Shown here in pieces: positions 7,655 to 16,206 of a stretch of DNA of 64,000 nt. This DNA comes from an uncultured Leptolyngbyaceae cyanobacterium (GTDB lineage Bacteria; Cyanobacteriota; Cyanobacteriia; Leptolyngbyales; Leptolyngbyaceae), in NCBI GenBank assembly GCA_938023035.1, contig CALIDI010000033.1, positions 1 to 64,000 on the forward strand, read 5' to 3'. Numbering within the stretch: position 1 is the stretch's first letter; every line of letters begins with the position of its first letter. Made by a program: the position numbers and the translations under genes. Below the pieces are notes generated by a model. The model was not told the origin of the DNA, ran no database searches, and was given only the letters and a program-made list of their open reading frames with translations.

Positions 7655-10366
7655 TTGGTTTCTCAACTATTGGATTCATCAAGCGTGAGTGTTTCGCAGG
7701 CCGCTTCCAATTTACAACTTGCTAAGCTATTTCCCTTTCCGCTGGATGACTTTCAGCAACAGGCGATCGCTGCATTAGAAGCCGGACGGTCAGTCGTCGT
7801 TTGTGCACCGACCGGTTCTGGAAAAACTCTGATAGGAGAGTATGCGATTCACCGTGCCTTTGCCCGGAACAAGCGAGTTTTTTACACAACGCCTCTAAAA
7901 GCTTTATCCAATCAAAAATTTCGAGATTTTCGCGAGCAGTTTGGGGCAGAAAGGGTCGGTTTACTGACGGGAGACATCTCGATTAACCGAGATGCGGCAG
8001 TGGTGGTGATGACCACAGAAATTTTTCGGAATATGCTCTACGGTACGGCGATTGGGCAGGTAGGAACGTCTCTGGTCAATGTCGAAGCAGTGGTTTTGGA
8101 TGAATGCCACTACATGAATGACCAGCAACGGGGAACAGTTTGGGAAGAATCCATCATCTACTGTCCAACAGAGATTCAACTCGTGGCTCTTTCGGCAACG
8201 GTGGCTAACAGTGATCAGCTGACCGATTGGATTGCTCAAGTACATGGGCCAACAGATTTGATTTATTCTGACTTTCGACCTGTGCCATTAACCTTTCACT
8301 TTTGCCATCCGAAGGGAATGGTTGCCCTCTTGGATGATCAGGGTAAGAAATTGAATCCACAACTAAAGCCCAGAGGTGGAAAGGGGGCAAGGGGTGACCG
8401 GGGACGGGTGCCGCGCCAGGAAACCCCCAATTTGGCGGCGGTCTTAAGTTGGCTGAAGCAGGGGGATATGCTGCCTGCAATATACTTTATTTTTAGCCGA
8501 CGCGGGTGCGATCAGGCTATGCGGGAAGCTGGGCGGCTTCCTCTGAATCTCTTGACGGCTGAAGAAGCAGAGCGCTTAAAAATTGAGATTGATCAATTTT
8601 TAGCCTGGAACCCAGATTTGGCTCGCGCAGAAGTTGTAGAACCCCTTTATCAAGGGATTGCCGCTCACCATGCAGGGGTACTGCCTGCATGGAAAGGGTT
8701 AGTTGAAGAACTCTTTCAGCAGGGGTTGATTAAGGTTGTATTTGCCACTGAGACGTTGGCCGCTGGGATTAATATGCCTGCCCGGACAACGGTGATTTCT
8801 AGCCTATCGAAACGCACCGACTCGGGGCATCGCCTGTTGAGTGGTTCAGAGTTTTTGCAAATGGCCGGGCGGGCGGGTCGGCGGGGTATGGATGTGCAGG
8901 GGCATGTTGTCACCATGCAATCGGCCTTTGAGGGGGTACGGGAGGCCGCTCACTTGGCTACATCAGGGGCAGATCCACTGGTGAGCCAGTTTACCCCTAG
9001 TTATGGCATGGTGTTAAATCTGTTGCAACTCCATACGTTGGATGAGGCCAAAGCTCTGGTAGAACGCAGCTTTGGGCAATATTTGGCGACTCTTTACCTG
9101 CGTCCTCAGCAGGAGGCGATCGCGGCGCTCGAGGCAGAGGTCGCCCAACTCAATGCCGAACTGGCAGAGGTCGATTGGGAACTGTTTGCCCAATACGAAA
9201 AGCTCCAAGAACGGCTGCGGGAAGAGAAACGCCTGTTGAAATATCTGCAAGAGCAGGCGGTAGAAGTCCGACAGGGAGATCTACCCGTAGCTCTGACCTT
9301 TGCGATCGCTGGCACGGTGCTGAGTCTAAAAGGTAAACATCTGCCTGTTTCACAACCATTACCAGCGGTGTTAGTAACCAAGGTTCCCGGATCGGGGCAG
9401 TTTCCCTATCTGGTCTGCTTAGGCAAAGATAACCGCTGGTATGTCTTAACTGTTAAGGATGTGGTCGGCCTGAGAGGCGAAATTCCCCGATTGGCGGAAG
9501 TCGATCACCTCGCCCTACCTCCAGGGTTGGCCCTGAAGTTAGGAGAACACTTTCCAGGAAACGAGCAAACGGCAGCAATCGCTCGCCAAATTCCTCAGCC
9601 TCCACTTCTGGAAGAAGCCGCCCCAGAAGTGCATGAGCAATTGCAACGGCTTAACTTCGTTGAAGAACAAATTCAACTTCACCCGGTACACCGCTGGGGA
9701 AATCGGGGGGTATTGCATAAGCGGCGCAAGCGCTTAGATGCCCTGACCACAGACATTCACGATCGCCGCGCCAAACTCGAGCGGCAAACCCATCGCCATT
9801 GGCAAGAATTTCTGAGCTTGATTGAAATCCTGAAGGATTTTGGCTGCCTCGATAACCTCATGCCTACGCCTTTGGGGCAAGCCACTGCCGCGATTCGAGG
9901 AGATAATGAATTGTGGTTAGGGCTAGCCTTAATGTCGGGCGCACTGGATGAGCTAGAACCTGCGGCCTTTGCTTCCGCTTGTGCGGCTTTGGTTACAGAG
10001 GTTTCACGCCCGGATAGTTGGACTCATTTTGACCCGGCTCCGGAAGTAGAAGAGGCCCTGAGCAAATTGCGCGGCACCCGCCGCCGCCTGTTTCAATTGC
10101 AGCGGCGATACGACATTATGTTTCCGGTTTGGCTGGAGTATGATTTGGTCGGGATTGTGGAACAGTGGGCCAAGGGAATCGACTGGCTGGAGCTATGTGG
10201 CCATGTCAGTTTAGATGAGGGCGATATTGTGCGGATTCTGCGTCGTACTTTGGACTTTTTATCTCAAGTGCCCCATGTGCCCCACCTCTCGCCCCATCTG
10301 AAATCAACTGCTCGAGCAGCGATCGCCCTTTTAGACCGCTTTCCTGTTAATGAAGTGATTGAATAA
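7655..10366 (+). CDS. Ski2/Mtr4-like DExH-box RNA helicase
   Basis: A 903-residue superfamily 2 helicase. Motif I is APTGSGKT (51-58), motif II DECHYM (149-154), motif III LSAT and motif VI QMAGRAGRRGMD. The C-terminal third includes a Glu/Gln-rich coiled coil and a DSHCT-like helical domain (CLDNLMPTPLGQATAAIRGDNELW). Cyanobacterial and chloroplast (ISE2) relatives act in RNA metabolism. The start shown is a TTG; an in-frame GTG at 7685 is also possible, and homologues usually begin just before the FPFPLDDFQ segment. The gene is convergent with the ABC-F gene. Confidence 0.92.
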   Translation: MVSQLLDSSSVSVSQAASNLQLAKLFPFPLDDFQQQAIAALEAGRSVVVCAPTGSGKTLIGEYAIHRAFARNKRVFYTTPLKALSNQKFRDFREQFGAERVGLLTGDISINRDAAVVVMTTEIFRNMLYGTAIGQVGTSLVNVEAVVLDECHYMNDQQRGTVWEESIIYCPTEIQLVALSATVANSDQLTDWIAQVHGPTDLIYSDFRPVPLTFHFCHPKGMVALLDDQGKKLNPQLKPRGGKGARGDRGRVPRQETPNLAAVLSWLKQGDMLPAIYFIFSRRGCDQAMREAGRLPLNLLTAEEAERLKIEIDQFLAWNPDLARAEVVEPLYQGIAAHHAGVLPAWKGLVEELFQQGLIKVVFATETLAAGINMPARTTVISSLSKRTDSGHRLLSGSEFLQMAGRAGRRGMDVQGHVVTMQSAFEGVREAAHLATSGADPLVSQFTPSYGMVLNLLQLHTLDEAKALVERSFGQYLATLYLRPQQEAIAALEAEVAQLNAELAEVDWELFAQYEKLQERLREEKRLLKYLQEQAVEVRQGDLPVALTFAIAGTVLSLKGKHLPVSQPLPAVLVTKVPGSGQFPYLVCLGKDNRWYVLTVKDVVGLRGEIPRLAEVDHLALPPGLALKLGEHFPGNEQTAAIARQIPQPPLLEEAAPEVHEQLQRLNFVEEQIQLHPVHRWGNRGVLHKRRKRLDALTTDIHDRRAKLERQTHRHWQEFLSLIEILKDFGCLDNLMPTPLGQATAAIRGDNELWLGLALMSGALDELEPAAFASACAALVTEVSRPDSWTHFDPAPEVEEALSKLRGTRRRLFQLQRRYDIMFPVWLEYDLVGIVEQWAKGIDWLELCGHVSLDEGDIVRILRRTLDFLSQVPHVPHLSPHLKSTARAAIALLDRFPVNEVIE

Positions 10367-10529
10367 CTCCTCAAAGGAGCCATCAACCGTAGCGAGATCC
10401 TGCCTTCTGATACTGGCTTGAGCAACCGATCTGGCCGCTCTCGAACCGTCCGCTGGCAGCGCCTCCCTCTTTTGTAAGTTGCCCCATCCTGTGGTAAGTG
10501 CAAAGCGCTTCATCCCCCCTGCTTGAATG

Positions 10530-10614
10530 ATCGTCAGGGCGATACCCCTTCTTCCCAAATGGGCGCAGGGGAGAGGGCTTTAGGGAGAGGGCAAAAGCGA
10601 CAGGCTCCCCACTC
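10530..10614. repeat. Dispersed repeat, GCCTGTC(A/G)CTTTTGCCCT family
   Basis: Read on the minus strand it begins GAGCCTGTCGCTTTTGCCC and continues into CCCTAAAGCCCTCTCCC. The same order (CTGTCACTTTTG, CCCTAAATCCCTCTCTC, TTTGGGAG) occurs at 32330-32420 and at the end of the 25.4-25.6 kb repeat. The segment sits between two convergent genes. Confidence 0.55.
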
Positions 10615-12329
10615 TAAGCCTTCGCCGCCTTGCGAGCCTTTTCCTTTTCTTTTTGCTTTGCCCGCTTTTCAGCAGCCTTACGCTCCCGCTCGGCTTCCGC
10701 AGCTAGCAGGGCAGCCTTTTCTTTCTCTTCAGCGACTTTGTCTAGGTAATAGTGGTAATCGCCTCGATAGAGTCGCAATTCGCCATCTCGAATTTCGACA
10801 ATTTTATTGGCCGCTTTTGAGATGAAATAGCGATCGTGGGAGACGATAATCACCGTACCGTCATAGTTTTGCAGCGCTTCTTCCAGCATTTCCTTAGCGG
10901 GAATGTCGAGGTGATTGGTAGGCTCATCTAAAATCAGTAGGTTAACTGGCTGCAACAACATTTTGGCTAAAGCGAGTCGCGCTTTTTCGCCACCACTGAG
11001 AGCTTTTACCTTCTTAAAGACCGTATCTCCACTAAATAAAAAGCGTCCTAGCAGGGTGCGCACTTCTTCATTTTTCCAGTCAGGAACCTCGTCATGAATA
11101 GTTTGCATCACTGTCTTCTGTAAATCTAGCGCTTCTGCCTGGTTCTGCTCAAAATAACCAGGAATCACATTGTGATCTCCTAACTTAATGGTGCCGTCTG
11201 TGGGTGTTTCCATCCCCATAATCATCCGCAGCAGGGTAGACTTACCCGCACCGTTTGGCCCTAAAAAGGCAATGCGATCGCCCCGCTCAATCAACAGATT
11301 GGCCCCAAGAAAGAGAATTTTGTCGCCATAGATGTGAGTGAGATCCTTAATTTGCACCACTTCCCGCCCACTACGAGGAGCGGGGGGAAAGCGAAAATGC
11401 AACGTCCGGACGCTGCCTTCAGGGGCTTCAATCCGCTCAATTTTTTCCAATTGCTTTTCCCGGCTTTTAGCTTGGGTACTCCGGGTGGCGCTAGCCCGGA
11501 AGCGATCTACAAATGCTTGTTGTTTTTCTAGCTCTTTTTGTTGGCGTTCGTAGGCACTCAGTTGGGCATCGCGAAGCTCTGCTTTTTGTTGCAGATACAT
11601 GGAATAGTTACCCAGATAGGTGGTGGAGACCCCCCGCTCTGTTTCGACAATCTGAGTACAGAGCCGATCCAAAAATTCTCGGTCGTGGGAGACAATAACC
11701 ATCGGTGTGGTCAGATCTTTCAGGTAACTTTCCAGCCATTCAATGGTTTCTAAATCGAGATGGTTCGTCGGTTCGTCTAGGAGCAACAAATCTGGCGCTT
11801 GCAGCAAAATCTTGCCCAGGTTCATGCGCATTTGCCAGCCGCCACTGTAAGAGCTAACCAGGCGATCGCCCTCTTCAGGGGCGAAGCCCATCTCCGGCAG
11901 GATTTTTTCAATCCGGGCATCTAAGCCGTAGCCATCCATGGCCTCAAACTGGCGCTGTAGCCGATCCATCTCGTGGAGCAGCCGATCTAGGGTTGCGGGA
12001 TCCGCTGTTTCCATGGCTTGGTGCACCTGGGTGAGCGTTTCATGAACCTCATTGGCTTCCTTAAAGGCTCGCCAAAATTCTTCTCGTACCGTGCGCGTTG
12101 GGTCAATATCAAATTCCTGACTCAGGTAGGCAATATTCAGGCTGGCCGGGCGAATAATTTCGCCATCGGTTGGCTCAGTTTCACCCATGATGATTTTGAG
12201 CTGGGTAGATTTACCCGCCCCGTTGACTCCCACCAGCCCGATGCGATCGCCCGGCTTGACTTCCCAATTGATATCTTTCAGCACTTCTCCGGTTGGATAA
12301 ATCTTGCTGATATGTTCCAGGCGCAGCAT
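10614..12329 (-). CDS. ABC-F family ATPase
   Basis: Two ABC modules in one chain without membrane segments. Walker A motifs are GLVGVNGAGKST and LGPNGAGKST, signature motifs YSGGWQMR and LSGGEKARLA, and Walker B motifs LLLLDEPTNHLD and LLILDEPTNHLD. An arm/linker rich in Gln and Glu separates them. The C-terminus is a Lys/Glu/Ala-rich tail, as in Uup/EttA-like proteins. ABC-F proteins act on ribosomes or stalled translation; the exact subtype is not determined. I chose the ATG at 12329 (MLRLEHISK) because a strong GGGAGG lies just upstream. An upstream extension of 36 codons is Cys-rich and unlike the family. Confidence 0.92.
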   Translation of the reverse strand: MLRLEHISKIYPTGEVLKDINWEVKPGDRIGLVGVNGAGKSTQLKIIMGETEPTDGEIIRPASLNIAYLSQEFDIDPTRTVREEFWRAFKEANEVHETLTQVHQAMETADPATLDRLLHEMDRLQRQFEAMDGYGLDARIEKILPEMGFAPEEGDRLVSSYSGGWQMRMNLGKILLQAPDLLLLDEPTNHLDLETIEWLESYLKDLTTPMVIVSHDREFLDRLCTQIVETERGVSTTYLGNYSMYLQQKAELRDAQLSAYERQQKELEKQQAFVDRFRASATRSTQAKSREKQLEKIERIEAPEGSVRTLHFRFPPAPRSGREVVQIKDLTHIYGDKILFLGANLLIERGDRIAFLGPNGAGKSTLLRMIMGMETPTDGTIKLGDHNVIPGYFEQNQAEALDLQKTVMQTIHDEVPDWKNEEVRTLLGRFLFSGDTVFKKVKALSGGEKARLALAKMLLQPVNLLILDEPTNHLDIPAKEMLEEALQNYDGTVIIVSHDRYFISKAANKIVEIRDGELRLYRGDYHYYLDKVAEEKEKAALLAAEAERERKAAEKRAKQKEKEKARKAAKA

Positions 12330-12514
12330 GCAAAAACCTCCCTCGCGATCGCATCTGCATCGACTGTAACAAACCTTTACCACCCCATCACAACAATTCC
12401 ATAAAGCTGGTCGGAGCAAAGGGAATGACGAAACCATAGACTTCTATCAATCGGCAGACCAGAAAGATTCGGGTAACCGCCCACTCTGATAGATAGCCAT
12501 TCTGAAAAATAGTT

Positions 12515-12532
12515 GTTATATTGTTTCACATA
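12515..12532 (+). promoter_or_regulatory. Candidate HLR1 box (RpaB site) upstream of hlip
   Basis: The 18-mer GTTATATTGTTTCACATA matches the cyanobacterial high-light regulatory element consensus KTTACAWWNNKTTACAWW with two mismatches, one in each TTACA half. It lies about 75 bp upstream of the hlip ATG, the right place and the right kind of gene for RpaB control. Assigned by eye only. Confidence 0.45.
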
Positions 12533-12606
12533 GCTTAATAAAGCTTTACCTTTGAAGAATCTTCTTCTGGGAAAGCTGATCAACTAACCCACTAGGAGTA
12601 AGAACC

Positions 12607-12783
12607 ATGTCAGATGCAACCAAAGTCGCTACTGTTACTGAAGATCGGAATGCCTGGAAGTTTGGCTTTACTCCCCAAGCCGAACTGTGGAATGGCCGTT
12701 TGGCAATGCTTGGGTTTATCGCTGCTGTGTTGACCGAACTGTTTGCAGGTCAAGGCGTTCTGCATTTTTGGGGTTTAATGTAA
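12607..12783 (+). CDS. hli: High-light-inducible protein (HLIP/SCP), one-helix LHC-like
   Basis: A 58-residue protein, [20 protein letters not shown] onwards, with the chlorophyll-binding helix motif [20 protein letters not shown] (residues 25-44). It contains the Glu and Asn-Gly-Arg that coordinate and staple chlorophyll in the LHC superfamily. HLIPs protect chlorophyll-binding proteins and assist photosystem assembly and chlorophyll recycling in the thylakoid. The start is set by TAGGAG 8 nt upstream. A strong terminator follows and a candidate HLR1 box lies upstream, consistent with a single light-stress transcript. Confidence 0.95.
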   Translation: MSDATKVATVTEDRNAWKFGFTPQAELWNGRLAMLGFIAAVLTELFAGQGVLHFWGLM

Positions 12784-12811
12784 TCGTTCATTTTTGAGTC
12801 TTTTGTTTTTG

Positions 12812-12862
12812 AGCTGTTGCTGTTAGGTTCTTCCTCCAGGAAGGTTACAGCAGCAGCTTTTT
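12812..12862 (+). terminator. Rho-independent terminator of hlip
   Basis: The stem AGCTGTTGCTGT pairs with ACAGCAGCAGCT (one G-U pair). An inner hairpin TTCCTCCAGGAA lies in the loop, and TTTTT follows directly. It lies 30 nt after the hlip stop. Confidence 0.8.
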
Positions 12863-13061
12863 GTTGATTCAGCAGGATTTTTTCTGCTTGTCTAAGTGCA
12901 GGCTGAACGTTTGATTGGCGGCAAAACAATGGCAAAGCGATGCGGTTGCGCTCTGGTTTGGTTTGGTCTGATTCGATTTGAGTATACCCTTGCATAATTG
13001 CTCACTTGCAGCGATTATGACATCGAATAAGAATCGAATCAGAGCAGGATTATAGGAAGGA

Positions 13062-13364
13062 ATGCAGCTATCACCTCAGGAAAAGGATAAGCTTTTGATT
13101 TTCACAGCAGCCTTGGTCGCGGAGCGCCGTAAGCAAAGAGGGCTAAAGTTAAACTACCCAGAGGCGATCGCCTATATTAGTGCAGCCGTGCTAGAGGGCG
13201 CGCGGGATGGGCGCACGGTCTCCGAGCTAATGAGCTATGGTGCCACCCTGCTGACCCGTGCCGATGTCATGGAGGGGGTACCTGAAATGATTCACGAAGT
13301 TCAGGTTGAGGCGACCTTTCCCGATGGCACCAAGCTAGTAACAGTTCATGATCCCATTCGGTAG
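13062..13364 (+). CDS. ureA: Urease subunit gamma
   Basis: A 100-residue protein that matches urease gamma throughout: [20 protein letters not shown] at the start, [19 protein letters not shown] and the C-terminal VHDPIR. UreA is a structural subunit of the nickel enzyme that hydrolyses urea to ammonia and carbamate. No ureB, ureC or accessory ure gene is adjacent, as is common in cyanobacteria with scattered urease genes. The start has AGGAAGG upstream. Nickel-cofactor gene larC is elsewhere in this window and is unrelated to urease assembly. Confidence 0.95.
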   Translation: MQLSPQEKDKLLIFTAALVAERRKQRGLKLNYPEAIAYISAAVLEGARDGRTVSELMSYGATLLTRADVMEGVPEMIHEVQVEATFPDGTKLVTVHDPIR

Positions 13365-13477
13365 GCCTTTTGCCGCAAGAGTATTGAGTTGGCGTCAGGC
13401 AGGGTGAGGGTGCTGAAGTTACTCTAAGCAAGCGCAGATCAAGTGCTACCTAAATCTACAACTCTAGCGTTTAAGCT

Positions 13478-14965
13478 TTAAGAGCGGGCTTGACGCAGTT
13501 GGCGTGCTTCTTCAAGCAGTACATCAGGGGGAATCGTCGCTGATTGTTGCACATAACTCAGCTTGATTTCTTCCAGCAAATCGACCAGTAGCGTTTGGAC
13601 ATCTTGGGAGATAGCTTTCTCCTTGAGTCCAATGCTGTAGGCTTGCACAATATTTTGGATTAAATCCTTGAGGCGCGCGCGCACTTCAGGATCATCTAAG
13701 ACAACTGCCAGGGTTTGGTTAATGCCATTCAGCAAATCATGGGAGAGGCGATCGCCGAGTTGTCCTAGCAAATTTCCAATTCCTGGCAGGTTTTTGAGGT
13801 GGCGATAGGCGATGGATTGAGAAAGGGTAACATCCACACTTTGACTGACAAACGCCTGTAGCTCAGGTTGAATCTCTGGTAAAACGTTTTGAACCGTCAT
13901 TTTGAGAAACACATCAGTCAATTCTGCCAGTTCATCCACATCATTAATATCCACCCGGCTAGACCCTGTTGCTGCTAACACCCGCACCAGGTCTCCCCGT
14001 TGAATCGCCGCCTGCACCTGATCCACCAGTTGAATGAGCACGACCTCGGTTAACTCATTAGCAATACTGCCCACAAACGATTCGACCACATCATCTCGCA
14101 GTCGCTTCAGGTTCAGCAATTTGGCCTGATGCAGACGAATGGTAGCTGGCATCAGGCGTAGCCAGGCCCAGCTAGAAAAGACCACTCCAAAGGGAAAAAA
14201 CAGCAGCACATCGTACCAGCGCCAGACCATAGCATCTAGCCAAGACACACCCGTGTAGCGGCGACCCAAATAAAAGGTGCGGGCAAGAAACTCCAGGGCA
14301 AAGAGCAAAACAAAGGGAGCATCGATCGCCCCAAAGTTGTTGGTAAAATCACCCGACTCGCTAATGCTGCGGAAATAATTAGTACGGATCAGATCCCCAA
14401 TCTTTTGGTCAAACCAGTCGATTTTTTGCTGGTAGTCTTCACTGAGATACTCCACACTCCAAAATCGATTGAAGGCTTCTCGGGCTGAGGCGCTGGTACG
14501 CTGCTTTGGGTAAATACGATCGCGCATCCGATTTTTAATTTTTTCCAGAGTGCCACTTTTGTTTGCCAGAGCAAAGGGATTAGTGACAATCATCTCGTTA
14601 CTGAGCTGGCGCAGGGTTGCTAATACTTTTTCAGCCTCAGCAGAGCGCAACCCCTGTTGGCTCACCACTCGCTTAAGTTCTTCAACTGTCGCGAGATAGC
14701 TCTGCGTCTCACGATTTGGTTCAATTCCCTTAACTGGGTCATACCACTGTGTTAGTTGGGGGGGCACGGGCAACTGCACTGAGGTATTGGTGAGTGGGAT
14801 CTGAAACCGGCCCCGTAGCCAGAAATCTCGCCAGGGAATGTAGCTGAGGTCAAATAGAACCAGCGTCAGGTTAGCTAGCGCAAGCAGAGCCATGATGCGC
14901 TCAAACCAGAGATTCTTAAGGCGGCCGCGTGAAGGAGGAGCCGCTGGTAGCGATCGCACAGGCAT
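13478..14965 (-). CDS. Conserved cyanobacterial membrane protein, function unknown
   Basis: A 495-residue protein. One hydrophobic helix lies near the N-terminus (IMALLALANLTLVLFDLSYI, about 24-43), with two or three more around 225-280 (APFVLLFALEFLAR, WYDVLLFFPFGVVFSSWAWL). The rest is largely helical and soluble, including a long segment with repeated Leu/Val/Asp heptads after residue 300. I do not recognise a named domain. The architecture resembles cyanobacterium-specific proteins of unknown role. It stands alone, convergent with ureA and in the same direction as the DUF928 gene 80 bp upstream. Confidence 0.8.
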   Translation of the reverse strand: MPVRSLPAAPPSRGRLKNLWFERIMALLALANLTLVLFDLSYIPWRDFWLRGRFQIPLTNTSVQLPVPPQLTQWYDPVKGIEPNRETQSYLATVEELKRVVSQQGLRSAEAEKVLATLRQLSNEMIVTNPFALANKSGTLEKIKNRMRDRIYPKQRTSASAREAFNRFWSVEYLSEDYQQKIDWFDQKIGDLIRTNYFRSISESGDFTNNFGAIDAPFVLLFALEFLARTFYLGRRYTGVSWLDAMVWRWYDVLLFFPFGVVFSSWAWLRLMPATIRLHQAKLLNLKRLRDDVVESFVGSIANELTEVVLIQLVDQVQAAIQRGDLVRVLAATGSSRVDINDVDELAELTDVFLKMTVQNVLPEIQPELQAFVSQSVDVTLSQSIAYRHLKNLPGIGNLLGQLGDRLSHDLLNGINQTLAVVLDDPEVRARLKDLIQNIVQAYSIGLKEKAISQDVQTLLVDLLEEIKLSYVQQSATIPPDVLLEEARQLRQARS

Positions 14966-15046
14966 AGGAGAATAGCAAGCAAGGAACCTATCCCTACCAC
15001 CCTACACCTTCGAATTTTACTCCTGCAAAAAAATCTTCCCAAACGG

Positions 15047-15859
15047 CTAATCTTTGTCACGATCATTCTGCACAAAGGGGATATCTGCCAGTTGCACCAG
15101 GTTAACGTTTGGGTCGCTCAACAGCGCTTTCCATTCCGTGCGATCGGCACTGTTCTTAGAAAAGTGTTGACGCGCTAGCACATCTAGGGCATTGAACCAC
15201 AACCCATTGGTTGCATAAAGGGTTGCTTGCTGTTCCAGCTTTGCCCTCTGCAAGCTAGCTTTCAGAGCACTATCCGCCGTGACCCGCTCAACCCCGCCCT
15301 CAGCCCGGATGCTGCCCTTCCGCACATTGGGGCAAATCAACTCCACCGACCAACGATAGGCTTTTCCGACTTCTAACGGGGGCAGATTGATTTCGGTCGG
15401 CAAAGCCAGACTATAAATTCCAGCAGAGCTGGGCTTTCCTTGAGGCCGATTTGGTTGAAACCGGGTCTGGTAGAGGATTTTTGCGGAATCCGATGCAGCA
15501 TCGGCATAGAGGGTAAACTCTACTTCTCCGGCGCGCGTTGCCGGAAGGTACCAGAAGAAACGGGGGTAAGGATCAAGGGTTTGCCCCACCGCCACTTTGT
15601 TGGCTTGTTTCAAATCGGGCAACAGCGCAATCGGGTAGCTGAGTCGGGGCTGACCCGCCACGATGCAGGGGTTACGGCTGCCCCCTCCTTCGCGCCGACC
15701 CGGCACTCCCCGATTGGGTGGCTTAAAGCTCGCCATCGCTGCCAGGGGAGTCATCGCGATCGCTAGAGATAAGAAAAGACAACCCCAGCGAACCATCGTC
15801 TTGGGGCGTATCCTCCCCAGTTGTTCCAGCCTTGTTGCAGAAATCGAACCATTAAACAT
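15047..15859 (-). CDS. DUF928 family exported protein
   Basis: The protein has a secretion signal (VRWGCLFLSLAIAMTPLAAM) followed by the DUF928 core. Recognisable parts are RLSYPIALLPD, TLDPYPRFFWYLPA, FTLYADAAS, GIYSLALPTEINLPPLEVGK and YRWSVELICPN. DUF928 proteins are cyanobacterial, periplasmic, and of unknown function. Starts are possible at TTG 15883, ATG 15859 (chosen, AGGG upstream) or ATG 15796, which would give a textbook signal peptide. It is divergent from the TpsB-type gene across ~350 bp. Confidence 0.8.
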   Translation of the reverse strand: MFNGSISATRLEQLGRIRPKTMVRWGCLFLSLAIAMTPLAAMASFKPPNRGVPGRREGGGSRNPCIVAGQPRLSYPIALLPDLKQANKVAVGQTLDPYPRFFWYLPATRAGEVEFTLYADAASDSAKILYQTRFQPNRPQGKPSSAGIYSLALPTEINLPPLEVGKAYRWSVELICPNVRKGSIRAEGGVERVTADSALKASLQRAKLEQQATLYATNGLWFNALDVLARQHFSKNSADRTEWKALLSDPNVNLVQLADIPFVQNDRDKD

Positions 15860-16206
15860 TTGTATCAAACCCTGTATTTGCAAGGTATCGTTTTGGTGAG
15901 AAAGCTAAAAGTGGCACTCATCGGTGAAATCTAAGCTCTAATTGGGCTTTCAGAAGCGCCATTGCCCAATGTTTGGTGGCCACAACCACGAAACCTATCT
16001 CGATTGATCACTCCATCAAGATCTATTGCTTTTCCGGATTGTCACCCTAAGGCTGTTGTACAGAGATAGCATCATTCAGGTGTCATTGAATCTGTTCAAA
16101 GGATTGCTTAACCTACTTTGGTTGCGATCGCGCCGCTTTCATCAATAATGGAAGCGACTAATTTTTACAGTGATTCAAACTATTGCAACTAAGTAGGTTG
16201 AAAGGA
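15860..16206. promoter_or_regulatory. Divergent promoter region, DUF928 / TpsB
   Basis: About 350 bp between the divergent DUF928 and ShlB/FhaC-type genes must hold both promoters. It is AT-rich with one HIP1-like site near 16126. I cannot place the -10 elements reliably. Confidence 0.4.
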
